DNA from: Streptomyces sp. SM10
GTDB taxonomy: Bacteria; Actinomycetota; Actinomycetes; Streptomycetales; Streptomycetaceae
Direction of reading: 5' to 3'
Length of the DNA stretch: 39,739 nt
NCBI RefSeq assembly: GCF_002910915.1
Contig: NZ_NEUF01000167.1
Coordinates: 1 to 39,739, forward strand
Position numbers and translations under genes: made by a program. Of the stretch, positions 31,904-39,720 are shown piece after piece (positions within the stretch are counted from its first letter, which is position 1; each line of letters opens with the position of its first letter). Under the pieces are notes generated by a model. The model had not been told where the DNA came from, did no database searches, and worked only from the letters and a program-made list of their open reading frames with translations.

Positions 31904-33426
31904 TTGATGCCTCCGGCGAGGGGCAGGGTCGTGGCGAAGGCACGGGCGTGTTCGAGGTCGAGCCATTCGATCCGCAGGTGCGCGTTGCGGGCGCGGGAGG
32001 CGGTGGTGCGCTTGGTGCGCTCCAGCTCTTCGGCGCTGCGCGAGGAGATGGTGATGTAGCCGACGACGGCGGAGCCGGCCGCGCCGGAGGATGCCAGGGT
32101 CATGCCGCGTGAGCCGGTGGCGCTGGCGGCGATCTGGTCCCGCGGGTCGACGTTCTTGCCACGCTTGCGGTCTCGGTCGATCTCGGCCTGGTTGTTCGTG
32201 TCCTCCGCGAGCATCCGCTCCACGGCTTTGTCGTTGGGTTCGAGCTGCTGCGTGATCGCGATGGTGCGGATGACGTCGGGCATCCCGATCAGCAGAGGCG
32301 AGAGGAAGTCGGGGCCGACAGGGGTCGTGGGCCATCCGACGACGGCGGCCGTGGCGTGGTACCAGCTGCCCGTGGAGCCTGCCGCGCGGGTGGCGACGTG
32401 GGCACCGTCGCGGACGTCGACGTTGCGGGGGAAGGCGTGCGCCTGTCGGAGGTCGGTGTCCCAGATGGCGTGGTCAGGGTCGTAGGAGTTGCGGATGAAC
32501 GCGGTCATCCGTCCTTCGTCCAGGGGCGCGATCACGGAGAGGTCGGCGTCCTCCGCGCGGGACCACAGCTCATCCAGGTACGCCGCCATGGCCGCGGCGA
32601 TCCCTTCGTCACCGGTACCGCGGGCGGCGCCCTCGGCCGCCAGGTCGCGGGTGAACCGGGCGTGGATGGTGATGTAGTAGCGGTGTTCCTCGGCGCTGGT
32701 GGAGACGGCATTGGCCAGTACGTCGTACGAGTCCTTCAGCCACTGCGGGGCGTCCGTCGTCGCGGCTGACTCGTCGCGCTGCGCGATGTAACGCTGGTGG
32801 GCGTAGGGGTCCGACTTCATCTGCCGGGCCAGGACCTGGATGCGCTTCACCGGGTGTTCTTCGACGTTCCCGAAGGCGTCGAGGAGTTCACCCCAGCGCT
32901 CCAGGGCGACGATCTGCTCACCCACTTCCTTGCCGCCGAGGCCGGGCGAAGCGATCTCCAGAGTGGCTGTGACGCACCCGGTCTCCGGCTGGAGGACCAC
33001 GACGGCCTGCTGTCCACGGACCGTGACCGGCACCCACGTCATGCCCGTGACCCCTTCCGGCTCCACAAGAGCGGCGTCCGGGGGCGTGCCATTGGCACGC
33101 ACGCCGGCCTCGACAGCCGGGGACACCCACACGCCGCCGGTACGGCGGAGTGCCTTGCGGTGGTAGCGGTTGATCCGCCACCAGCGGTAGAGGGTGCGCC
33201 GCTGGGAGGTGCCCTTGGGCCGGTACGGGGCGTACACGATGACCAGGGCGAGCAGGATCGGCAGGACCAGGCACGCTGCGGCGATGGCCGTCACGCTGTT
33301 GAAGAGGTAGCCAAAGAGGATGCCGATGACGGCTCCGCCGCCGAGGACGACCTGTTCGCCGAGGTCGCGGCGGCCGACCAGCCCTGTGGGGCGGTGCTGT
33401 CCGAACTGATACGTACGAGTCGACAT
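31900..33426 (-). CDS. SCO6880-family protein (VirB3/VirB4 N-domain-like)
   Basis: 508 residues from the ATG at 33426 (MSTRTYQFGQHRPTGLVGRR). Two adjacent membrane helices (EQVVLGGGAVIGILFGYLF, AIAAACLVLPILLALVIVY) are followed by KGTSQRRTLYRWWRINRYHR and a long soluble part with the VirB4 N-domain look (VPVTVRGQQAVVVLQPETGC; RYYITIHARFTRD; LEPNDKAVERMLAEDTNNQA). The family name comes from a Streptomyces coelicolor locus of the same type. Together with the next gene it would form VirB3-VirB4 in two pieces. Six bases separate it from the VirB6-like gene. Confidence 0.85.
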   Translation of the reverse strand: MSTRTYQFGQHRPTGLVGRRDLGEQVVLGGGAVIGILFGYLFNSVTAIAAACLVLPILLALVIVYAPYRPKGTSQRRTLYRWWRINRYHRKALRRTGGVWVSPAVEAGVRANGTPPDAALVEPEGVTGMTWVPVTVRGQQAVVVLQPETGCVTATLEIASPGLGGKEVGEQIVALERWGELLDAFGNVEEHPVKRIQVLARQMKSDPYAHQRYIAQRDESAATTDAPQWLKDSYDVLANAVSTSAEEHRYYITIHARFTRDLAAEGAARGTGDEGIAAAMAAYLDELWSRAEDADLSVIAPLDEGRMTAFIRNSYDPDHAIWDTDLRQAHAFPRNVDVRDGAHVATRAAGSTGSWYHATAAVVGWPTTPVGPDFLSPLLIGMPDVIRTIAITQQLEPNDKAVERMLAEDTNNQAEIDRDRKRGKNVDPRDQIAASATGSRGMTLASSGAAGSAVVGYITISSRSAEELERTKRTTASRARNAHLRIEWLDLEHARAFATTLPLAGGIK

Positions 33427-33432
33427 GGAGGG

Positions 33433-35073
33433 TCACTGATCCTTGCTGGGGTTCGGTCGTCCGGGTGCCTGGCCGCCCGAGGGCCGCGACGGCGGCGGGG
33501 GCGTGACGGAGGGCCCGGAGCCCGAGGTGGTTCCTGATGTGGAGGAAGGGGAGGCGGGCGGTGTCGGGCCCGAGGTTCCCGCGCCGGGTGACGGCGGGGA
33601 GGGCGGCTGTGCTGTGCTCGGTGCCCCGCTGGCTTCCGGTGCGCGTCCGGCCGAGGCGTGGCCACCGGCCGAAGACCAGTCCGGAGAAGAGCTGACGACC
33701 GGGTCAGAGGTCGCTCCCTGGGGGCGAGCGGCGGCCGGTGCACCGGACGTACCGGCGGTGTCGTCGCCGCCCTGCTGGCCTTCGGGCTGTTCGGGCTTGC
33801 CGCCGCCGGCGGCGTCGGTGCCCTGCGCGCCCGGGGAACTGGTGGCCTTGTTCTTCGCCATGTCGACGCCAGCCTTGGCAACGGCGAGCCCGGCCGCGAC
33901 CGGTCCGGCCACAGCCGTTCCGCCGCCCATCTTCGCGCCAGCGGTCTTGGCGCCAGCGGTCTTGGAGCCGCCGACCAAGGAGTCCTGCACGTGTGCGCCC
34001 ATCGCCCTGTTGGCGTGCTGGGCGGGGCCGTCGATCGCGGCGGCCGGGCCGGAAGACTGTGCACTCTTCCGGTCGTGGTGGAGGCTGGCCATATCGTCGC
34101 CGAAGGCAGGAACCCACTTGTAGAGCGTGGCGGACGCGAAGACGGCGAGCAGGAGGATCAGCGCGCCGACCAGGGTCTTGGAGACCGCGTCGGACATGCT
34201 CCCCGAGGTGTCGCTGAGGATCGCGCCGCCGAGGCCCAGCAGGGCGAACAAGATCGGTTTGCTCAAGCCGATGGCGAAGATGGCGCCGAACCACTTCTTC
34301 GACTTGCCCCACAGGTCGCGATCGACCAGCCCGGCGTTGACGATCGGCCCGAGCGCGACGGCCACGTAGATGGCCGCGCTGCGGATCAGCAGCTCGATCC
34401 ACATCAGCAGGGCGCCGCACATCATGATGAGGTTGACGACCAGCAGCTGTCCCACGCCCTCCGTGGGGTTGGCCGCCATGACCTTGAGGATGTTCTCCAG
34501 GAACGGTTTGAAGTTGCTCGTCGCGTACGGCTCGAAAACGGCGGTGACTTCGTCAATGGCCCTCATCAGCAGCGCGATTGCGCCCGGCGTCATGGCGTTG
34601 ACCACGAACTGGAGGAGCAGGAAGCCGATCGCCTCGGACACGGCGGTGGTCAGGGCGACTCCGCGGACCGCCCGCTTGGCCACGGCGATCAACCAGAGGG
34701 CCACGGTGAGCAGGCTGGAGGCCGCGAAGATGATCGCGTACTGCTTCAGGAAACCGGGGCTGGTCAGGTCGATCTTCGTGGTGTTCTGGATCAGCTCCAG
34801 CATCTTGCGCAGGAACCAGATGTTCGCCTCGGTGAGCTTCTGGAGCAGGAACCCCAGCGGGTCCTTGACGAAGTCGATGGCCGCCTTCGCCTCACACACC
34901 ATCGGGATGTAGCAGAAGGGGTTCGCCACCGCCGAGGGCACAAACACGAACCCGATGATCACGTTGACCATCGCCACCGCCTGGAGGCGGCGGCGCCAGC
35001 GACCCGGCGCTCCCCGCTCGATGGTCAGCAGGCCGGGGGCGTCGTCACGCAGTCGCAGGCGCATTGCTGGCAC
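33433..35073 (-). CDS. VirB6/TrbL-like polytopic channel protein
   Basis: 546 residues. At least six hydrophobic segments can be seen: AMVNVIIGFVFVPSAVANPF, YAIIFAASSLLTVALWLIAV, AIGFLLLQFVVNAMTPGAIA, LLVVNLIMMCGALLMWIELL with IYVAVALGPIVNAGL, AIFAIGLSKPILFALLGLGG and LVGALILLLAVFASATLYKW. From about 330 on the protein is soluble, Ala/Gly/Pro/Ser-rich and probably disordered, ending in PSGGQAPGRPNPSKDQ. This matches TrbL/VirB6-type inner-membrane channel components of actinobacterial T4SS. Its start overlaps the preceding gene by 29 bases. Confidence 0.85.
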   Translation of the reverse strand: MPAMRLRLRDDAPGLLTIERGAPGRWRRRLQAVAMVNVIIGFVFVPSAVANPFCYIPMVCEAKAAIDFVKDPLGFLLQKLTEANIWFLRKMLELIQNTTKIDLTSPGFLKQYAIIFAASSLLTVALWLIAVAKRAVRGVALTTAVSEAIGFLLLQFVVNAMTPGAIALLMRAIDEVTAVFEPYATSNFKPFLENILKVMAANPTEGVGQLLVVNLIMMCGALLMWIELLIRSAAIYVAVALGPIVNAGLVDRDLWGKSKKWFGAIFAIGLSKPILFALLGLGGAILSDTSGSMSDAVSKTLVGALILLLAVFASATLYKWVPAFGDDMASLHHDRKSAQSSGPAAAIDGPAQHANRAMGAHVQDSLVGGSKTAGAKTAGAKMGGGTAVAGPVAAGLAVAKAGVDMAKNKATSSPGAQGTDAAGGGKPEQPEGQQGGDDTAGTSGAPAAARPQGATSDPVVSSSPDWSSAGGHASAGRAPEASGAPSTAQPPSPPSPGAGTSGPTPPASPSSTSGTTSGSGPSVTPPPPSRPSGGQAPGRPNPSKDQ

Positions 35074-36355
35074 CCCCCACGTCCGCGAAGCTGTCGGCCG
35101 GGGCCGCCTCCTGCATGGCCGGCGGAGACGGCACGAGCGGTTCGGACGGGGTGACGGCCGCCGTCTTCCAGGTGCCGTCCTCCCAGACCAGATCCACGGT
35201 CATCCGCAGGAAGGCGACCTGCGGGCGCTGCGTCTCGTCCTTCCCGGCTACGCCCCCAACCGACGCCGTCCACAGCTCCATGCTCGCGGCCTGGTCGGAG
35301 TAGGAGATCGAGCGGGTGGCGAGCGCCGCAGTCCGCGTGATCAGCTCGCTGCCGTCGGCGGTCGTCCCGTCCGCACCGACACCGCGGTTCTCCATGACCA
35401 GACGAGCCGTCGAGTCGGTGTCCGAGGTGACCGAGTGCAGCACGCTCGACGCGGCCGTGGTCGACAGCATCCGGTGCCGCCAGTCCTCATCGGTGAAGAA
35501 CCGAGGGTCGCCGTAGAGCATGGTGGCGCTGACGGCAGCGGCACGAGCGCCGCGCTCGTTGTGTCCGTACGGTGCCGGGAATCTACTTCGGTCTTCAGCG
35601 CCGCTCAGCACGGGGTCTTCTGCAGCGGCCGGAACGTAGTCCGAGAAGTCGCCCGGTACGTTGGATGCCTGCCGCACGTCGATCGGAGCGACCAGTCCCG
35701 TCGAGGCTGAACTGTCCTTCAGCTTCCAGTCGTCGGACTCCCAGGTGAGGGTGACCGTCACCGACTGGAAGCCCGTCTTCGGTGTCGCGTGCCCGGCCGT
35801 GCTGCCGCGAACCGTTGTCGTCCACAGCCGCACCATCGCCCCGTGGGCGTCGAAGCCCAGGACATGCGCCGAGAGGACACCGGTACGCGCGACGGTCTTC
35901 TTGACGGAGACCTTGGAGGTGTCGCCCCGCAGGGAGCCGACCGCGTCCTCGGCAGCGTGGTCGGCCTTCTTCACCGCCGCTTCAGCCGAGCCCTTGGCCG
36001 CCATAACTGCCACCGCACGGTGCCGCGCGTCCTTGTCCGTGAGGAACTGCGAGCTCCCGCTGACCGTCGTGTAGTTGGCCGCTGCCGCCTTGGCGCCGGA
36101 TCGAGTGTGCGGGTAGCCGACGGGGACGCCGTGCAGCTCCCGCACGCCTTCCCTGCTCGCCTGCGGAGCCGAGTGCGCGGGTGCCGACTCGGAGGGTGCC
36201 GTGGCCGGAGGGGTGCCCGTCGTCATGCTGACGACCACCCCGGCCGCGGTGACCACGGCCGCGCCGCCAGCCGCGATGCCCCAGAGCTTGGCCGACGAGC
36301 GGCGCGCTCCGCTGGCTTTCGAGGAGGAAACGTTCCTCCGGGATCGGATAGGCAT
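35045..36355 (-). CDS. VirB8/TcpC-like protein with internal duplication
   Basis: 436 residues. A basic tail and one membrane helix (KLWGIAAGGAAVVTAAGVVV, about 23-42) anchor two tandem domains. The first has PVGYPHTRSGAKAAAANYTT and FLTDKDARHRAVAVMAA (78-120); the second has FPAPYGHNERGARAAAVSAT and FFTDEDWRHRMLSTTAA (259-302). Matching second halves are VRLWTTTVRG...TVTLTWESDDWKL and MELWTASVGG...TVDLVWEDGTWKT. The NTF2-like fold and topology fit TcpC/VirB8, the periplasmic-side scaffold; the assignment is by architecture. Three bases after the VirB2-like gene. Confidence 0.7.
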   Translation of the reverse strand: MPIRSRRNVSSSKASGARRSSAKLWGIAAGGAAVVTAAGVVVSMTTGTPPATAPSESAPAHSAPQASREGVRELHGVPVGYPHTRSGAKAAAANYTTVSGSSQFLTDKDARHRAVAVMAAKGSAEAAVKKADHAAEDAVGSLRGDTSKVSVKKTVARTGVLSAHVLGFDAHGAMVRLWTTTVRGSTAGHATPKTGFQSVTVTLTWESDDWKLKDSSASTGLVAPIDVRQASNVPGDFSDYVPAAAEDPVLSGAEDRSRFPAPYGHNERGARAAAVSATMLYGDPRFFTDEDWRHRMLSTTAASSVLHSVTSDTDSTARLVMENRGVGADGTTADGSELITRTAALATRSISYSDQAASMELWTASVGGVAGKDETQRPQVAFLRMTVDLVWEDGTWKTAAVTPSEPLVPSPPAMQEAAPADSFADVGGASNAPATA

Positions 36356-36358
36356 GGG

Positions 36359-36697
36359 TCACACACCCATGCCGTACGTGATGGCGAAGATGGTGCCGAA
36401 GCTGGCCACGAGGAAGACGCAGGTCAGGCCGCCGACCATCATGCCCTTGCCGCGCGAGCTGTCCATCGTGGAGTGGCCCTCACCGAACCACCCCTTCGAC
36501 TTGCCGACACCGGCGAGGAAGGCACCGGCGCCGACGACGAGGACGACGGCGGCGATGACACCCAGGATGACCTTCGCCGTGCCGCCGAGCTTCCCGAAGG
36601 GGCCCCAGTCCGGCTTCACGCCGGACACAACATCGGCTCCGGCGGCGAGGGTCGTGTGCAGGGAGGGATCGGCAGCGGTAGAAAGGAGGTTGTGCAT
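36359..36697 (-). CDS. VirB2-like small two-helix membrane protein
   Basis: 112 residues from the ATG at 36697 with AAAGGAGG just before it. After a soluble N-terminus (to about 40), two helices are seen: VILGVIAAVVLVVGAGAFLA and GLTCVFLVASFGTIFAITYG, with an intervening GKSKGWFGEGHSTMDSSRGKG loop. Size, topology and operon place fit a pilin-like VirB2/TrbC subunit, but no signature confirms it. Confidence 0.65.
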   Translation of the reverse strand: MHNLLSTAADPSLHTTLAAGADVVSGVKPDWGPFGKLGGTAKVILGVIAAVVLVVGAGAFLAGVGKSKGWFGEGHSTMDSSRGKGMMVGGLTCVFLVASFGTIFAITYGMGV

Positions 36698-36747
36698 GGT
36701 TTAGCCCCTTGGTGCTGTGAGGAATGGTTTGGGATGTTTTGGTGTGA

Positions 36748-37725
36748 TTAGCCGACGTGCCGCATCGCGATGATCTGCGGTTTCCAGTAGCTGAGCGGCT
36801 TGATCCGCACCTGAGCCCCGGTGTGCGGTGCGTCGATGACCTGGCCGCCGCCGATGTACATGCCGACGTGCTCAGGGCCGGCGCTGCCCGGGACGCTGAA
36901 CAGCAGGTCGCCCGGGACGAGTTGGGAGACGGCCTTGACGGCGGTCCCTGCGTGGACCTGGTCGTACGTGGTTCGCGGCAGGTTCACTCCCGCCGCTGAC
37001 CAGGCCATCTTGGTGAGCGAGGAGCAGTCGCAGCCGCCCACACCCTCGTACGGCATGACGCAACTGCCGCCCCACCGGTACCAAGTGCCCAGGGCCGTCT
37101 TCGCGGCCGAGATCGCGCGGGCGGCGCCCTTGCCGGCCGGTGCGTCCGGGTTGACGGCGTCGGCCCATTTCGAGGCCAGAGCGCGGATGCTGCGCACGTA
37201 GTTGCGGGTCTCGGGGTACGGGGGGATGTCGCCGTACTTGATCACCGCGCCGCCGCCCGCGTTGTACGCGGCCAGCATGTTGTCCGTCGAGTCGCCCGGC
37301 ACCTTCTTGACCTCGTTTGCCAAGGTGCAGTCGTACGCGGCTTGCGCGGCGATGGCGTCGGCGGGGTTGCGGACGTCCTTGACCCCGTCGCCGTCGCCGT
37401 CCTTGCCGTGCTGGGCCCAGGTCCCCGGCATGAACTGGGCGATCCCGAGGGCGCCGACGGGTGACGTCGCGCCGGAGTTGAAGTGGCTTTCCGTGTAGAG
37501 CTGAGCCGCCAGGAGCGAGGCTGTGACCTGCGGGCACTCGCCCGCGTGCTTGTTGATCAGCTCACGGACCCAGCCCGGCACGGGAGCGTCCGTCGTGATG
37601 CCGCCACCCGGGCCGGCTTCCTGCGCGGAGGCGCTGTCGGCCCCTCCGAACGTGGTCAGCATGGCGACACCGGTGATGAGCCCGGCCGTGACGAGTCCCA
37701 GGCCAGCTTGCGTGCCCTTGTTCAT
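36748..37725 (-). CDS. Lytic transglycosylase fused to NlpC/P60 (VirB1-like)
   Basis: 325 residues. An N-terminal membrane/signal segment (GLGLVTAGLITGVAMLTTFG) leads into a lytic-transglycosylase domain: LLAAQLYTESHFNSGATSPV with the catalytic Glu, GALGIAQFMPGTW and MLAAYNAGGGAV (about 60-180). The NlpC/P60 domain has YRWGGSCVMPYEGVGGCDCS with the catalytic Cys in CDCSSLTKMAW, LVPGDLLFSV, PEHVGMYIGG with the His and IDAPHTG as the third residue. The enzyme would open the peptidoglycan for the secretion channel by cutting both glycan and peptide bonds. Ten bases after the lipoprotein gene. Confidence 0.9.
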   Translation of the reverse strand: MNKGTQAGLGLVTAGLITGVAMLTTFGGADSASAQEAGPGGGITTDAPVPGWVRELINKHAGECPQVTASLLAAQLYTESHFNSGATSPVGALGIAQFMPGTWAQHGKDGDGDGVKDVRNPADAIAAQAAYDCTLANEVKKVPGDSTDNMLAAYNAGGGAVIKYGDIPPYPETRNYVRSIRALASKWADAVNPDAPAGKGAARAISAAKTALGTWYRWGGSCVMPYEGVGGCDCSSLTKMAWSAAGVNLPRTTYDQVHAGTAVKAVSQLVPGDLLFSVPGSAGPEHVGMYIGGGQVIDAPHTGAQVRIKPLSYWKPQIIAMRHVG

Positions 37726-37735
37726 CGCGGCCCCG

Positions 37736-38344
37736 TCACGCCCAGGGCAAGGCGGTGACGCGCCAGCCCTTGGAGGTGTGCTCCAGGCGGAGCGCGAGCT
37801 GTTCGCTACTGCTGCGCGTGTGACCGGACTTCGGGGCGGTCGTGAGGGTGTAGCTCACGCGGACGAGAGCGGAGGAGGCCGTTGCCGCAGGTGCGGCGTC
37901 GGGGACGACTGCTGACGTGATCTTGGCCGTCTGATGTGCCTTCTCGGCCCGCAGGGCGGCCCAGGCGGCCTCTTGACCCGGCCGCTTCTGGGCGAGCGCG
38001 CCAGCGAGTTCCCCCGAGGCGAGCCGGGCTGCCCGAGCGCCGGCATCCGCGTACGAGCTGTCGGCACCGTCGCGGGCATCGTGCTCCGCGTAGGCCGTAG
38101 TGAAGGCCCGCGCCGCCCGTTCAACGTCCTTGGGGAGCCCGGTAGCTGACGAGGAGGAGGCGGCGCTGCTGTGCGGCGTGGCCGTGTCGGGGATGTCCGC
38201 CGAGACGGAGTGCGGCTGCGCGGACGCGGTCGAGGCCGGGGAGGCGTCGTTGGTCGAGTTGGAGCAGCCGGTGGACAGGAGGGCCAGGGAACCAGCCACA
38301 CCTATTGCGGCTGATATGGGTATGAAACGGGTAGATCGAGGCAT
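37736..38344 (-). CDS. Lipoprotein, first gene of the secretion operon
   Basis: 202 residues from the ATG at 38344. A signal peptide (MPRSTRFIPISAAIGVAGSL, ALLSTGCSN) has the lipobox LLSTGC, so it should be a lipid-anchored extracellular protein. A Ser/Thr/Ala spacer (about 27-75) precedes a domain with VERAARAFTTAYAEHDARDG and RVSYTLTTAPKSGHTRSSSE through LEHTSKGWRVTALPWA, an NTF2-like pattern. Functionally comparable to a VirB7-type lipoprotein, but no specific family recognised. The ISAs1 element begins 48 bases upstream of its start. Confidence 0.75.
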   Translation of the reverse strand: MPRSTRFIPISAAIGVAGSLALLSTGCSNSTNDASPASTASAQPHSVSADIPDTATPHSSAASSSSATGLPKDVERAARAFTTAYAEHDARDGADSSYADAGARAARLASGELAGALAQKRPGQEAAWAALRAEKAHQTAKITSAVVPDAAPAATASSALVRVSYTLTTAPKSGHTRSSSEQLALRLEHTSKGWRVTALPWA

Positions 38345-38392
38345 GCGGGGACCACAACCTTGGTGCAAGAGATTTCGGAAGTGCGAGCGGCG

Positions 38393-38411
38393 CAGGGCTT
38401 GATCAAGTTCC
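38393..38411. repeat. Left terminal inverted repeat of the ISAs1-family element
   Basis: CAGGGCTTGATCAAGTTCC; complements 39721-39739 with two mismatches (AT against CG in the middle). It overlaps the end of the transposase gene (38403). Confidence 0.9.
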
Positions 38412-39629
38412 GTTGAGGTCGTGCTTGTAGGTGATGCCCAGGATGGGGAGGGCTCGTTCGGGTTGGTCGCGGATGGCGCGGGTGGTCTTCGCGATGTTGG
38501 TCGCTCCGAGGGCTTTGAGGGCTCCGATCGCGAGGTTGCGGAGGGTGGCCATGACGCGGGGTGCGTTGCCGGCGTGGACGGTGGAGGCGTCCTCGGCGAA
38601 GGTACGGTCGCGGATGTGGTGCTGGGCTTCCACGGTCCAGTGTCCGCGCAGGTGGGAGGCGAGTTCGGCCGGTTTCGCCTGGTGGACGTCGAGGCTGGTG
38701 ACCGCATAGACGGTCTCGCGGGTCTCCTTCCTGCCGGTCTCTTTGCGGCGGCGGTGGACGCGGAGGGCGAGCTTCGCGTGGGGGAAGGCGATGCCGCCCA
38801 GGTTGTCGGCGATGGCCAGAGTCTTGATCGAGCGGGACTCGCGACGGCCGTGTCCCTTGTTCGAGGCGGTGTGCTGGATGGCCACCGCATGCCAGTCCAG
38901 ACCGTCCAGTTGGGCCCAGGCGGTGGGCTGATTGGGCTTGATCACGGCCACGTAGTGCGCCTTCTTGGTCTCGGCCAGCCAGGCGACGTTGGCCTTCACG
39001 GAGTGCAGCGCGTCGAAAGTGACCACGTCCCCGTCCAGGTCGAGCGGTGCAAGCAGAGGCTGGAAGTGCCGTGTCTCGTTGGTCTTGGCCCCGACCTCAG
39101 CCTGGGCGAGGGTGACCGGGCAGCCGTGGGTGACGGCGGACAGCAGATGCCGGCGGGTCTGGTTTAGGCGGGCGGAGCCCCGCAGCGCCTTGCCGTCCAC
39201 GGCGATCACCCGTCGCCTGCCCGGGGCTGCGGCCCTGTGGCGGTGAGCCAACCAGGCGCCCACGGCCGCATCGAGTGCGTCGGTGTCGAGACGCTCGAGG
39301 ACCCTCCCGATCGCCGACCTGGACGGCGCATGCCGCCAGCACAGCAGGTGACGGCGCACGCCGAGCGCGGCGAGCAGCCCTGCGTCGGCGCGGGCGCCCC
39401 ACTCGGCGAGTTCGTCGATGGTCCGGGCTCCCGAGACCACGGCGGCCGCGCAGACCAGCAGGATCGAGGTCAGCGAGTACCAGCGGCCCCGCCGGGAGCG
39501 CGGATCGGGCACCGCCTCCAGGAAGAATCGCAGGTCAGGCATGTCGTCCGGATTGAGCGGCCCCAACTTGGCCAACACGGCAGGGATCGGGGAAGATGAG
39601 ACAGCGGACACGGGAACCCTTTTGATCAC
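38403..39629 (-). CDS. ISAs1-family transposase
   Basis: 408 residues from the GTG at 39629. An N-terminal DDE_Tnp_1-associated part (LRFFLEAVPDPRSRRGRWYS, SILLVCAAAVVSGARTIDEL) is followed by the catalytic core: D145 in VIAVDGKALRGS, D206 in VVTFDALHS, and E334 in HWTVEAQHHIRDRTFAED; these fit the DDE pattern of the family. WRHAPSRSAIGRVLERLD precedes the core as usual. It looks intact. The start lies inside an inverted-repeat loop (39603-39670) that may hide it in transcripts that enter from outside. Confidence 0.92.
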   Translation of the reverse strand: MIKRVPVSAVSSSPIPAVLAKLGPLNPDDMPDLRFFLEAVPDPRSRRGRWYSLTSILLVCAAAVVSGARTIDELAEWGARADAGLLAALGVRRHLLCWRHAPSRSAIGRVLERLDTDALDAAVGAWLAHRHRAAAPGRRRVIAVDGKALRGSARLNQTRRHLLSAVTHGCPVTLAQAEVGAKTNETRHFQPLLAPLDLDGDVVTFDALHSVKANVAWLAETKKAHYVAVIKPNQPTAWAQLDGLDWHAVAIQHTASNKGHGRRESRSIKTLAIADNLGGIAFPHAKLALRVHRRRKETGRKETRETVYAVTSLDVHQAKPAELASHLRGHWTVEAQHHIRDRTFAEDASTVHAGNAPRVMATLRNLAIGALKALGATNIAKTTRAIRDQPERALPILGITYKHDLNGT

Positions 39630-39670
39630 TTGGCTTAGACACCTGAATGATCACGGATCCCGTGTCCGCT
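39603..39670 (-). promoter_or_regulatory. Fold-back around the transposase start
   Basis: AGCGGACACGGGA (39603-39615) is the perfect inverse of TCCCGTGTCCGCT (39658-39670). The left arm lies in the first codons of the gene, the right arm upstream, and the GTG (39629) with its leader is in the 42-nt loop. A transcript that enters from outside would fold and cover the start; one starting inside the loop would not. This kind of protection is known from IS10/IS50. Confidence 0.5.
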
Positions 39671-39720
39671 CTGTCGTCCACCCCAACCCGCGGCATCCTC
39701 ACGCCAGTTGGGCGATCCCG

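Noticed and set aside
32356..35154. Long plus-strand frames under the secretion operon
   Set aside because: Antisense shadows; compositionally skewed, no SD or domain.
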